64,000 bases of DNA from NCBI GenBank assembly GCA_903813345.2, contig CAIIXF020000001.1, positions 50,487,885 through 50,551,884 of the forward strand, read 5' to 3'. Positions 1 through 24,400 of the stretch are shown here, one piece after another. The DNA is from Owenia fusiformis (taxonomy: Eukaryota; Annelida; Polychaeta; Sabellida; Oweniidae). A model generated the notes under the pieces. It was not told where the DNA came from and did not search any database. It saw only the letters and a list, made by a program, of their open reading frames with translations. The position numbers were made by a program, and so were the translations under genes. The stretch's first letter is position 1, and every line of letters begins with the position of its first letter.

Positions 1-11217
<11,217 letters not shown>

Positions 11218-11360
11218 TGTGTGTATTGTTGTTAAGAAACTACATACAATGTAATGATGAAAAAGAAAAAACAAGTTTATTCAAAATATTCATATATTGT
11301 AGATATAGTAATGTTGTAATAACACGGGGTTGTATCTCAAAATTACCGAGATAAACATGG

Positions 11361-11366
11361 AATAAA
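11361..11366 (+). promoter_or_regulatory. Candidate polyadenylation signal of gene 1
   Basis: AATAAA lies 144 bp downstream of the TAG stop of gene 1. It is the first canonical hexamer in a plausible 3' UTR position. There is no direct evidence that it is used. Confidence 0.45.
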
Positions 11367-12125
11367 CCTGTGAGTGATAAAAGTGGAATATGTTTTAAAT
11401 CTAATCATTTGATAGTCAATTCAATTATCACGAACATCTGAACCTTTCACCAGGCTACTCTTTTGAGTTTTAGAGAAAAGCTAGATTTAGTACCATCACT
11501 CATTTTTCCAATTTTCAACAGCGCATGCGCATCCAGCTTCATGATGGAGGTAAATTGGAGCATATCATCTAAAATGTCAAATATCTCTGTAAGTAATTAT
11601 GTGCTAATTAGAAAAAGAAATTTCTTTATCATGTGAAAAGTTCAACTTTTTGATAAAAGAGAACCCCGTTTTTCCCATCCATTTTGTGTATAGTTTTTTT
11701 AGGACATTCGGTATTTGTTGTACCTCATGATTAGACATATTTGTAATACATTGTTATGTTTTGGGGTCACCCAATTTGATTTTCAGCCAGAGGTTGATTA
11801 TGCACCAATACATACCAAAAAGTCATATAATTACATCTTTGACCATGACAATAATATAACCTATACAGTATGTTTCATAGAAAAACATTTATTAAATTGA
11901 ATGTCTTTGAAACAGTTTCATAATCGAAATAGGTTATTTTCTCTTTTGAAGGTCATAAAATTAAAGTACAATCACTATAAGGAAATCAAAAGGGTTTATC
12001 CAATAATTGATTATATAAACCCTAATGCACTCTAGTGGCAGATTTATTACCACGGCATTAATGGAACAGGAAACTAATATCTTCATATTATGTATGTTAA
12101 TATTACCTATAATAAATGAGATGAT
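11367..12125. other. Intergenic DNA 3' of gene 1, nothing recognised
   Basis: AT-rich unique-looking sequence. Short open frames here show no domain or splice structure. Confidence 0.5.
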
Positions 12126-12332
12126 GTACACTCCCTCGATAAGTTTGACAGCCGGAAGTCCACCTCTGGATCACTAATCAAAATCCGTGTATGTTTTGCG
12201 ATTTAAGAAATATCATAAAGATTATAGTCATAAATTTAATAATAAAATTGCAATTAATGAATAAAATTAAGGTTCAAATATTGGTATGTCATCCAATAAA
12301 AACTCACGGTTGCCAAACTTAGGGATTGAATT
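12126..12332. mobile_element. Short MITE related to the 13798 family
   Basis: Left end TACACTCCCTCGATAAGTTT and right end GGTTGCCAAACTTAGGGA resemble, less perfectly, the termini of the 13798-14666 element. About 200 bp, non-coding. Confidence 0.5.
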
Positions 12333-12577
12333 ACTGTTCCACAACTGGATGACTCTAACTGCAGTTAGCTTCATTCAAGATGGTGGACAAAATTCGTTCG
12401 TTTTCGATAAATCTCCAATTACAGCCAAACCAAGCTGAATCTTGATCCCAAAAGTTTCACCATGCAAACTAATAAAGATATGATTGTAAACAACCACAAA
12501 TAAAGGCTCACGCACCCGCGATATTAGAGAAATTGAAAGAAAACGGCTTCACTTAGAATGACTCTAACTGAAGTTAG
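12333..12577 (+). repeat. Dispersed repeat, copy 1 (inverted partner at 18425)
   Basis: Begins ACTGTTCCACAACTGGATGA and ends GACTCTAACTGAAGTTA. Near each end is the palindrome-like CTAACTGCAGTTAG or its variant. An inverted copy lies at 18425-18663. Confidence 0.8.
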
Positions 12578-12959
12578 TGATGACGTAGGAATGAAGCTAA
12601 TTGAAACGGGGAATGAAGCTAACTCAATGGGATGAATATATGGACGGCCCTGTCTGTTGTTATAAGATATCTAAATGTTATTGACTGTTGTTATTGGTTG
12701 TAGCCATTTGTATTTTGACATGGAGTGAGTTTTTATTCAATCCCATGGCCGGTGATCGTAGAAATTGGACGGAGGGGGAGCAGACAAATTCTGGTAGAAA
12801 TTTCAACAAATCTGGAAAATTTACTTTTTCAAGACAAAATTTAGTTTATGATTGAATGGCCAAATGAATAGGCTTGCGGTATGGTAAAATATTGTAAGTA
12901 TTCTAGGATTAAAGTATATGATGTAAAAGGCGAAATGCCGCAAACGTCCGAAAGTCAAT

Positions 12960-13797
12960 GTTTTGCTAGTCAAGCAAGAATGGTCTACACGACCTGTAAT
13001 TAAAAAACGCCACCATGGAACATTGCAGTATTCTTATTTTAGGTTTACTGAAGACAGATACAGAGACCAGACTCCAACGGATAGGAAAGCGTTAAAGGAT
13101 GACATAATTTTGTATTTCAGGATCCATCAATTGCGTATCTCAATGCCATAACCCACGGCGCCAAACTGTGTTTGTTTATCAACCAAAACATTCGCATACA
13201 CCACCAAACCCATATCAAAACCTATAAAACTATACATCAAAATGTAGCCACAAACCCCCGCTACAAAATGAAACCATTTGTCAACAGAATCAATTATTGC
13301 ACGAAATCACAGTTCGAAGACACCAAAAATGGAACATTATCGTCGAATTCGTGTTCTTACCAACAACCTCCAACACTAAAACACGAGCGAAATGTTCTAC
13401 AAAGCCTAACTAATAAGATGTAACAAATTTCATCTGAATTGACGCACCACAACGGAAACTATAAAAGATACAAAACAGGCAAGAAACAAAGTCCGAGCAA
13501 ATCGTTCACTTTCCAGGCATTTCCAAAAACCGGAAGCTTGTTCTCTAACGTCCGCGCAATATTATATAAACAGAAGCGCCGAACTAAACTGCCGCATACT
13601 GAGACAAGAACAACAAGAAACTACCTCTTCAAACCCAATGAACAACGCAAGGCTAACGCCCATCATACCAGGTGCACTTCTCACACCAGAGATCTCACTA
13701 TGTATGAATAGGTACCAAACCTATCGCATATACTAATAATGAACACAAATACATTTAATTATTGACTCTACTAAGAATTAACGAATATACACTCCCC
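12960..13797. other. A/C-biased intergenic stretch
   Basis: Strong A and C bias on the + strand (CAAACCCAT, ACACCACAAC and similar), which opens several + strand frames without recognisable domains. Taken as non-coding repeat-derived sequence. Confidence 0.5.
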
Positions 13798-14666
13798 TCC
13801 ATAAGTTTGGCAACCTTTTTTCCCCATTGAACTACGTGTTAAAGCCTCCTTACCTTTGAATTTTTATTTACTTAACCGGCGATGAAATAACTTATAATAT
13901 TGATGGAAACGTAACTTGACCTTATTTCCAATACCTCCAAATTTTCTCAATTTTTTCCTTCAATTACAATAGGTCAAAAATTGATGATAAATTTGATGAA
14001 TTTTTGAAAATCGTCATTCCCATGTAATCCAATGGGAAATGGAGGGTTTGGGGCAAATCAGAAATCAGGATATCTTTTCAGTAAAAGATTCAGCAAAAAA
14101 TATTTTTATATAGAAAATTGAATTGTCTAACTTTTTAAAACACTAAGTGTTTAGTTTATTTGATGAATATAAAAGTTACAGTGCTCCAAAGTCATTTTTG
14201 AAAATAATTTTTCGCCTCCTGTGTTATTTCAATGGGAGAGTTTTTTTGAAAAACAACTTTGACTTTAAAGCCCTATAACTTTGTTGAACCTGAAGAAACA
14301 TATCAATTTTTTGTTAAATAAAGTTAGCAAATTCAATTGCCTGCCTAACTCGTATTTTTTGCAAGGACTCGGATGGATGGATATTCTGTCATATGACTTG
14401 CGGCAAACCCACCATTTCCCATTGGTTAACATGGGAATGTCGATTTTCAAAAATTCATCAAATTTATCATCAATTTTCGACCTATTGTAATTGAGAAAAA
14501 AAATTGAGAAACTTTGGAGGTATTGGAATTAAAGTCAAATTACGTTTCCATCAACAGTATAAGTATTTTCATCGCAGGTTAAGTAAATAAAAATTCAAAG
14601 GTAAAGAGGCTTTAACACGTAGTTCAATGAGGAAAAAAGGTTGCCAAACTTATGGAGGGGAGTGTA
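13798..14666. mobile_element. Foldback DNA transposon with ~260-bp inverted arms
   Basis: Ends are TACACTCCCCTCCATAAGTT and the inverse AACTTATGGAGGGGAGTGTA, giving a TA target-site duplication as in the Tc1/mariner superfamily. Arms extend inward through AAAGCCTC and GACCTATTGTAATTGA. The centre has no transposase. Confidence 0.85.
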
Positions 14667-16860
14667 CCTACACTATAATACCCCAAACCACTAACTTGTA
14701 TCTAAACTCCACGATACACCAAAACCCAACACAACCTGCTACTCAATATACAAACTACCACAACCAACCATTACAACCAAGCACAACCCATAAGATCACC
14801 AACAACGCAACACAACCAATGTCTGAAGAATTAGAACGCAGCTGAACTCACAATTACCAAGAACACAACCCACTGTCAAATTAGCACAACACAATTTGGC
14901 ACAACCACACAACCAAACCAAACTATCAAAACACAATCAGGAACAACCAAACTAAAACCCCAACACAGAGAGATCACACAACACAACCGAACACAACCAA
15001 ATAAACTCACCCGACTAGGCACAACCGACCACCTATACTAACATAATCGGGCACAACCCGCCACCACCCCTCATTTAACGATCAGGCACAACCAACCACA
15101 CAACACAATCGGACTCAACCAGATACCTCACCTGACTGGGAACAACCTGCCTCCCCCCCGACCAGCATAACAAAATCACAACATAACACAACGCATTTTA
15201 AAATTAACATAACACAATGAGGCACAACTCGAAACCAGGCTAAATAAACAACAAGACACAACCCAACTACAAGCCAACAACACAATACGACACAACCCAA
15301 TACTACAACCTTAGTTTAACCTCCGAAAACACAACCAATTGTCAAATATACGCAACACAATTTGGCACAACCAAATAATAAAACAACAAAACCAAAACAC
15401 AACCCATTATTGACGAAGAACAACACAATTTTACATAAAACAATCAAAACACAATCAGGCACAACCAAACTGGAATACCAAAACACCCAACCAACACTCT
15501 CTGAAAACAACACCACTTGTATCTATACTCCACGATACACCAAAACCCAATTCGGCATGACCTGCTACTCAATATACAACCTATCACAACCAAACATTAC
15601 AACCAAGCACAACCCATAAGATCACCAACAACGCAACACAACCAATGTCTGAAGAATTGGAACGCAGCTGAACTCACAATTACCAAGAACACAATCCACT
15701 GTCAAATTAACACAACACAATTTGGCACAACCACACAACCAAGCCAAACTATCAAAACACAATCAGGAACAACCAAACTAAAACCCCAACACAGAGAGAT
15801 CACACAACACAACCGAACACAACCAAATAAACTCACCCGACTAGGCACAACCGACCACCTATCTTAACATAATCGGGCACAACCCGCCACCACCCCTCAT
15901 TTAACGATCAGGCACAACCAACCACATAACACAATCGGACTCAACCAGATACCTAACCTGACTGGGCACAACCTGCCCCCCGACCAGCATAACAAAATAA
16001 CAACATAACACAACGCATTTTAAAATTAACATAACACAATAAGGCACAACTCGAAACCAGGCTAAATAAACAACCAGACACAACCCAACTACAAGCCAAC
16101 AACACAATACGACACAACTCAATACTACAACCTTAGTTTAACCTCCGAAAACACAACCAATTGTCAAATATATGCAACACAATTTGGCACAACCAAATAA
16201 TAAAACAACAAAACCAAAACACAACCCATTATTGACGAAGAACAACACAATTTTACACAAAACAATCAAAACACAATCAGGCACAACCAAACTGGAACAC
16301 GAAAACACCCAACCAACACTCTCTGAAAACAACACCAATCACGCAACACAATCTGACACAACCACATACTTCATCCTACTGGGCACAACCCGCTACCGAC
16401 CAGCACAACACAATTACAACATAACACAACCACTTTGAAATTAACATAACTTAATGAGACACAACCCGATACCAAACTTACACAACACAACCAGGCTCAA
16501 CCAGACAAACAACCACCAAAACACAATCGACTATCAAACTAACACAATGGAACACAACCAAACAACAAACCAACACAATACAACATAGCCAACGAGACCG
16601 AATTCAAATCAACCCATTGTTGAATCATTACAACACAACCTGACACCAACCACAGTAACAGAGTCAGTCACAACCCAATACTAAATCAATTAAATTACAC
16701 TATAAAATACAATCAGGCACAATCTACAAACACAACCAAACTATGATACCAATTTACTTAGCACCCAACTAACTGTCTCCAACTGGAGACAATCCCAAAA
16801 CAAAACCTAACCCAGCAAAACAACATTCTCTAGAAACCAATAACAATCCCGCGAAACGCG
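14667..16860. repeat. A/C-rich degenerate ACACAACC repeat block with 821-bp tandem duplication
   Basis: The + strand is almost free of G and built from variants of CACAACC and ACACAA. A higher-order unit of about 821 bp occurs twice in tandem, 14695-15515 and 15516-16336, marked by CTTGTATCTA, CCAATGTCTGAAGAATT and CCTCATTTAACGATCAGGCA in each. A diverged remainder runs to about 16860. Long reading frames on both strands come from the base bias and are not genes. Confidence 0.88.
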
Positions 16861-17189
16861 TAACCTGAACAGGAAAAAGTAACCCTCACTATATTCTTAA
16901 CCTTTTTTCTTTGGCCGCTGATGAGAAACATATCATGGAATACCCCCATGAGTTCGAAACATCTTGGGCCCTTATTATGAACAACATATAAGGGAGAGGA
17001 TCCGCAACAGGATCGAGATGTCCGGCCGCTCTACATTAATGACAATAGGAGATGTCACCACTAATGGCATCATCCTAGGATCAACTAAATATACTCTACC
17101 TGTCACATAAGAACTGACGATGGTTTGGGGAAACTTAGATACTAGACCATATCTCCCAGGTCCAATCAACGAGACCTCTAACCAATTGG
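16861..17189. other. Unassigned segment with a short - strand open frame
   Basis: The - strand 17169-16975 frame (PGRYGLVSKFPQTIVSSYV and VYLVDPRMMPLVVTSP) has normal base composition, unlike the neighbouring A/C block, and looks protein-like. It may be a fragment of an old retroelement or host gene. Not identified. Confidence 0.3.
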
Positions 17190-17684
17190 ATAGTTTCTAA
17201 ATAGCAGAAAAATCAATGAAATCTCGTGCTGCCATCTTTTATTCAGCTTTTAACTCGGGCTAGAGCTCCATTCATTTACATGCTAAAATCTTGGAAAAGT
17301 GGCTTAATTTCATGATTTATCAAAGTGTGTTTGTTGAATCTGTATAAAACTTGAATGATATACCACATGATGACCCTGTTTATGTACATGATGTGATTAA
17401 ACATGCAAATGTTGATTGACATACAAATAATCCACGGATTTAAAGAATTTTAGCATTGCATCTATGGACATTTGGCCCAAGTTTTTTTAAATTGTTATAG
17501 AAAATTATTCAAATTACATAACTGTGTAAATCAAAGCTATTAAAGGAGAAAACATTTCACTGAATTCAAATATGCCATTTAAAAGAAGGTAATGTAAGTC
17601 ATTAGAGGTCTAATATGCAAGTCTCTTAAAATCTCACGAAAAACGAGATTTAGCGAGATTTCAAAAGCTATATGGAAACTATAC
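17190..17684 (+). mobile_element. ~500-bp dispersed element, copy 1
   Basis: Shares long blocks with 49521-50020 in the same orientation: TTAATTTCATGATTTATCAA, TTTGGCCCAAGTTTTTTTAA, ACATAACTGTGTAAATCAAA. Both copies start with ATAGTTTCTAAATAGC, and its inverse lies near the right end (TTTAGAAACT in copy 2), suggesting short inverted termini. Non-coding. Confidence 0.8.
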
Positions 17685-18424
17685 TATTGACACAGATTGC
17701 ATGACCATGCGTGTCGATAAAAGGTAATGTCTCAAGACATGGTCTAAGCCACCACTCCCAACACTATACACCACACCAACTACCTGTACTTAATATTTAC
17801 ACAGAACAATTAACCACCAGTATCATGGGAAGGCATCATCTGTGGTCACGTGGTTACATAACAAGACAAAGCCCAGTGCGTATGACAAAACACAGTCTCT
17901 CACAAATAATCTAATTAATTAAGGAAATGTGTTCGAAGTTTAAAAAAGGGAGAATAAGAAGGTGAATTCTGTCATAGGCAATAATTTAGTAAACCGTATA
18001 CACTTATATTATTTTGATAATGCACTGAACAAATAAAAATGAACATTGCCTTTAACTGCATGTCTTCAATATTCAGGTTGTTACATCATTGTATACAATA
18101 TTGTTGCTTCACGATAAAAGAAACCCTTTCTATCCATCATTCGCTTACAATTTAGAATGATAATATTCTCCGGTGCTATTCGAATCGGGGGGGGGGTGCT
18201 TTTTGATAGTTTTGTTAAGAAAATCGTGCGAAAAGTGCTCAGAGTGGTGAAAACCTGCGGGAATTTGAAATAATTTCTGGCCAGGGAGGGGAAAACTACC
18301 GAACCTCCAGCTTCCCCTGGTTACGGAACTGCTTATTGGTAATTTGTATAGCCCATTATAAATCTCCATTCAGTTAGAGTCATCAATGGTGAAATCTGTG
18401 TTGGAGTTAGCCTTATTATCAACC

Positions 18425-18663
18425 TCAGTTAGAGTCATTCTAAGTGAAGCCGTTTTCTTTCAATTTCTCTAATATCGCGGGTGCTTGAGCCTTTATTTGT
18501 GGTTGTTTACAATTATATCTTTTTTAGTTTGCATGGCGAAACTTTTGGGATCGAGATTCAGCTTGGTTTGGCTGTAATTGGAGATTTATCGAAAACGAAC
18601 GAATTTTGTCCACCATCTTGAATGAAGCTAACTGCAGTTAGAGTCATCCAGTTGTGGAACAGT
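18425..18663 (-). repeat. Dispersed repeat, copy 2 (inverted relative to 12333)
   Basis: Reverse-complement copy of 12333-12577, with GCGGGTGCTTGAGCCTTTAT, CAGCTTGGTTTGGCTGTAAT and the terminus CATCCAGTTGTGGAACAGT. Together the pair forms a ~6-kb inverted repeat in the convergent intergenic region. Confidence 0.8.
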
Positions 18664-20148
18664 GATGTTGAGCAAAGAAGGATCTCTATTTTACATTATA
18701 CGATTTTATTGGACAACATTTGTAACATTTTCCATAGTTGTAAAGTGACTCGTGTCTCCAGACACTTCTGCTAAAATGAATCATGGAACCTGCAACATTT
18801 TCATTTTAACTTTGTACTTGTTAACGTTGATAAATATATTATAGATTGATCACTCGTCAAACACTATTGTTTCACATTCTGTATCAATACATCTTGCGAG
18901 AATTTAAGACCGCTGGGTATATATCTCACGCAGCCCTTTCTGTCGGTGCATTGCTTTATTGTAAAGAGTCCCTCGTTTTAGCAGCGTTTTGGTCCCTAGC
19001 TATTAGAAGCCCTTCTCGCAGCTGGTGACCATGCAAAATGCCAATGGAAGTAGGGACTCTGTATAACAGAATAATGTACCAACAGAAAGGCATTTTTGTT
19101 ATGCTTTACGATCGAAGTTAGTACCGCGTGATCATACGGGAAATTTTAAGTTTGCACTTGGCTGGAATGTTTGTTTTCTATGCAGAGAACATAATTCATA
19201 TTGAAAATGTAATATTTCAGATGTAGCCATTATATACCAGTATATATACTGTAGAGTAAAGCTTGACTGGTTTCTGGTGCTATCCATGGGTTAAGCACTG
19301 TATTTTAGGTCCTAAGACTATGGGGTCCCTATCAATTAAAGACAAAGGGATCGAAAATGATTGTAGTGTCTTACAGGTACAAGTATTACCCGCCTATCAT
19401 ATATGAACACATATAATACACATATACGTGAATTACTTCAAAACTAGGCAATTGAGAGAAATAAGACACTCCAAAATTCCAACAAAGGCTTATACTTTTT
19501 TTACTGATCAAAGCTAAGAATTTTGGTGAAATGACAATTAATCTACGTAATTATGATATCTAAAAATCAAAAATGGCTTACATTGTAAATGATGCCTTGT
19601 TGGTTGATAACAGTAACCAAACACTAGAAATCAAGATGTATGTCCTTGTTTCTTGGAACCCTTTGAATTTACATTAGCTTACTGATTCCCGTTTTTAGAG
19701 AAAATCGCCATGAGTTTTCTCAAGTTATGTAACATTTCAGCAAGTGACGATTCTCAAGAATTATTCTAAAATATCTTTAAAAGAAATCTCTACACAGCAT
19801 ACACAATTTATTTATCAAAAAATTATCATTATTAAGAATCTTACAATGACAGAAAAAATAAAATATAAATGTCAAATGTTGTAAAATATTATATAATACC
19901 CTATTTCAATTCCCTTTTTTCTATGACCTTCCTACTGGTTATCATCACATTTGTTTCTTTTTATCGATGACCTACCTACTTCTTATGATAATATCACATT
20001 TTCTGGTGATGAATATCAAAAAAATTTTTGAAAGATAGAAAATATGGCCATAATTTCTTTTCTGCAGTTTAAACACAACATGATATATATTGAATTATTG
20101 TTAAAATTGTTTTACCCGTGGAAAGCGCGAGTGTTCAAATACATATAT
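18664..20148. other. Intergenic DNA, nothing recognised
   Basis: AT-rich DNA without splice-consistent reading frames, recognisable repeats or RNA genes. Confidence 0.45.
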
Positions 20149-20360
20149 AGGGTGTCAAATAAATATGTTCTCTCCTTAAAAGTATGAACGTATGTGCATA
20201 CATGCAGTTGAGCTGGTTATCTGAAACTTCTTTTGGAGTTGCTCCATGGAACCAAGCTTTTATGTGCCAAAGAACAATTCAGATATCATGCAGACGAAAG
20301 TTATGCAACATTATGTGGATGTTAAAGCTAAAGATGAGAACATGTCTATTTTACACCCTG
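20149..20360. mobile_element. Small mariner-type MITE
   Basis: Ends AGGGTGTCAAATAAA and CTATTTTACACCCTG are imperfect inverted repeats of the mariner type. About 210 bp. Confidence 0.5.
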
Positions 20361-21440
20361 TTTTAAGTTAAAAATATGTTGGTGACGAAATGTTTTTTAA
20401 TAAAATCTCAAACTCTCCTAGCATGTCTAAACATTTTCCAGGTACAGATTTACAAGGTGCTATGCATTGTTAAAAATTAAATATAGATCCCTCTGGCAGA
20501 TTTCTTTGAAACAAAACAATTATATCTTTATTTCTTATTTCTTTATTTATTTACTAAAACACTTTCAGAACAGTCGCATATACAAATTAATATTGTAGTG
20601 AAGCATTATACATATACAACCATTGTCAAAATTTCTATTTACTTATAAAGAGAGTATATCTCAGTAAATTCATGAATTGGATTTCTGTGAGGAGTTCTTT
20701 CTCATAAAAGGACCCCTGTTTAACTCCACTGTAAATTAAGGGATTTGGCTAGATTTGTAAAAAATATATAAATCAAGTACTGTCTATATTACTGTTTCAA
20801 AAATGGAAAACAGAGGCTCTGCAACAGAACATGAAAACTAAATGGAAGGCGTTTGGAAGTTTTTGGTTGCTACTAAGAACCATGTTTGATGTAGTACACA
20901 CAAATGAATATATCTTTGAGAGTGAAGCATCGAGGAACGTGCTGATGCCAATTGACAGTATGGGTATTTGTAAATTAATAAAAATTTCTTGTAACCTCAC
21001 TGTCTCATGATATGATAGCAGTAGCCATTTTTATACTATCTATATTTAGTAGGCTGCATCTTTTCAGATTTCACTCGGGAAATAAGGAGGTTTCCATAGT
21101 ACCGAACTTACGTTTAACGCTATATGTGTTATTGATACAGAAGGTAAATATGGTTTACTAGTTAGCCCCCTTTTTTATATTTGTTTACATTTATGAATGA
21201 AGAAAACATACATTCACAAATGTAACACTGACGTTCTTCTTAACTTGAGCAGGTCAAAAAACGTAGTTGTAATGGTTTGTACGAAAACGTCCACACTATC
21301 GGTTAAATACAGAATGTTTAATTCCTCAGTTGTTCAGTGTTAATTATCATGTGTGATGGATGTGAGTTTCAAGTCATTTTCATGGCATTGTGGCAAGTTG
21401 ATATGTTATTCCATCAGTTCCTTTAGTAGTTTTATCAAGG
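20361..21440. other. 3' flank of gene 2
   Basis: AT-rich DNA downstream of the gene 2 stop. Several AATAAA hexamers on the - strand (for example around 20525-20560) could serve as polyadenylation signals, but none stands out. Confidence 0.35.
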
Positions 21441-24400
21441 TTATTCCTAAAAAATAAATTCAAATGAATTTAAATTAATATAATTTACATGTATATAATC
21501 AGAATATAATTTCAATAATGTCATTAACATCAAATAACTTTGATAACAATGATTTCTTACGTTACATTTTGAAAGATTCAATCGAATACAACAATTTTTT
21601 AATGTTATATAATTTTATTTTATGATTGCTGTACCTCAGGGTTACTATTTTCACCAAGCCAATACGTCGTCAGCGTACCAATCCCCTAAATACAATATGT
21701 ACTGGATATATGAAAACTACATAGTTTGAGACAGCTATTACACAATACACAAGGCTAGTCTTCAACCAAGTCCTCCCATACTCCATTTATACTTGTGATA
21801 GCATATGTGTTGATGGACGGAGTATAGAAGGACTTGGTGCAAGACCACAAATGAATTTATACTTTTCCACATTTAGTTCTCTCAGCCCTCTTTCCTGAAA
21901 GTAGATGAGTCAGTGACCTGGGAGATGTGTATCTTATGTTGTTGTGATGCGTATTTTATGTTGTTGTGATGCGTATCTTATGTTATTGTGATGCGTATAA
22001 CACTAGGCCCCGCAGAGTAGTGTTTCAAGACTAACATATAGGGGATGGAAGATTGTATTATTCATAGTCGAGTGGCACGGAGATCTAGTGGCGAGATCTA
22101 CATTGCAAAACGTGATTGTTATATGTTGACCCACCTTTATTTCAATGTTATCTCTTTTTGTAGTTGTGAATTCACTGTGTTGAGCGAGGGCAGCTTTTGC
22201 GTTTGGGCTGAGATGTGTCATCGAAGCTACAACATAGTTTCCATATTGTACTAGCTTCAAAAAGTATTGAATGTCAGATCTTTTATTTCAAATATATATC
22301 ATATCAATAATTAAATTAGGTTTTTTAAGACATTGAAATATCTCACGCAATCCAGTACATTCCATAGCAGAAGCCATGTTGACGGTATCTCCGAAAATGC
22401 AATACCTTGGTACATCATGACCCAGCACACCTAGAAACAGAATTATCAGGCTTCCTTAACTTTCTAATGCAACATGAATTCGCAAAACTTGGTTAGACCA
22501 TAAAATATTACAAAATACAAATATTATCTAAACATGTTATTTGTACATTTGTGCAAAATATGTTTCATTCTTTATTTGTAAATTTAAATATTTTTTCTGT
22601 TGTTGGCCACTTTTAGGCGTAACATAAATGAAACAAAATAAAACAATGCAACTGTGAGCAATACAACCAATGAGAATTGTATTTGACACTGATATACCTG
22701 CAATACATGGACCAGTGTCCACACCTATTCGTATTTCCAGCTTTCTGTCTGGGCGATTTGGTACCTTGAAAGCAGCAATAGACTTCTGAAGCATGATTGA
22801 CATCTTTGCTATTTCAACAATATGAACAGTGGAGTCATTCTGCTCAGGAACACCACTCACCACCAATGAACAATAACCTGTTGTTTCTGCCTACAAAGAA
22901 TTTGTATCAATGTTTCACCATTTGAAAAACAAAAACAAAACACAAAAAAACAAAAAAAAGTCATTGAAAGGAAACTAAATTGTTCTAAGATTATTGTTCC
23001 CCATGTTGTTATTTCCCCATAGAGATATCCATTGATTTTAGCTCATTTTTGTCATCCAAATTCAGTATATTAAAAGTCCCTTGAGCAATCCACTTTTCCT
23101 TTTAGGAAATAAAACATGTCACATTAGAAGTATGCACTCGACATTTTTTACTTTTCTTGGATATAATGGATGCATCTACACATGTCTTCGTGATAAGAAA
23201 ATATTCATAATCTACGATATAATCCCATTGGACCCCATGGATACCATTGGTGGAATATTAATTGGTACCATTATAAAGCATGTTAAAATACTATGTTTTG
23301 TCAGAAATTAGGTCGAAATAAAATCAAATTCTGCCTGGGTAGCATAGGGGGGTCATGCATTTTTGGCATTTTCTTGATAGTTTTCAAAATGTCTGGCAAA
23401 AGTCAAAAAGCAACAAAGGAAGGTCAATTGGCCCACAACCTGTCCCATCCCTAGGGGCAGTTGATATATCATTTACAACAATTTCTTACATTTAGTAAAT
23501 TAAACCTATAACATATATTTTGGAAGATAATTCATGACAAATTGCTTTTACAAATACCTTATAAACATCATATTTGCTGACAATATCATGAAAGAGTGAC
23601 AATATTTGATGAAGCAATTCCATGTGTTGTAAAGGAGAGCTGGTGCGAGTAAAGAAGTCCATGCCAATGAGGGTACTAACGAATACAGTACACGTGTCAA
23701 ACTTTTGTGGATACACTCCTTTACCTGCTTTTAATGAGTCTGCAATAACTCTGAAATTACGATATCCAAAAATCATACACTGCATAGGTGCTAAACTTTG
23801 ATGTCAAAAGATATAATCCAAATTAAAATTGGTATGTCGATCATTGTTGCATTTTCATTTCAGCTCTTATTCAATTCTAGACATTCGACATAGATAAAGT
23901 GTAAGTAAATAGGTAATTTATTCATCCATTATTTATTCATCCATTACCTCACTATAGCTATACATATCACAATAAGAATATGCTATTGTATTTGTAAAGT
24001 TTCACCTCGGTAACATACTGTGAAGTAATCTCTCCCCATTTGTCTTTTCTTCAATAAGTTCATGCGTTTTCTGTTCTACAATCTCCTCTAAATTATTGGC
24101 GTATGATTCCATCTTCATCATTGCCCTGTCTGAGATATTCACTTTTCTATAAATTAATATACAGACATCAAATGAAGTTAGAAAATTAACAAATACCCAG
24201 AAATGACATAGAACGGAATACTACGTTTTGACCGATGGACTGTTTAATTAATTCTTAACATATATTTCTTAATTCATAGTAACTTCCGCATTCACCTTCC
24301 TTTATTTATTTTTGTAAATGTTTTTCTTATCTCCAAGCTTGAAGGTCTGTATTCAGGATTTTCTTGCCATCCATCATATATTACATCTAAAATCTTGTTA

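Noticed and set aside
14695-16438. Many open frames of 60-116 codons on both strands in the A/C block
   Set aside because: They follow from G-poor, stop-poor composition of the repeat and recur with the 821-bp unit.
21375-21446. Alternative gene 2 C-terminus using a GTAACC donor inside the exon 21685-21635
   Set aside because: It yields a short unrelated tail and uses a weaker donor; the simple join gives Glu-stop. The last exon stays uncertain.
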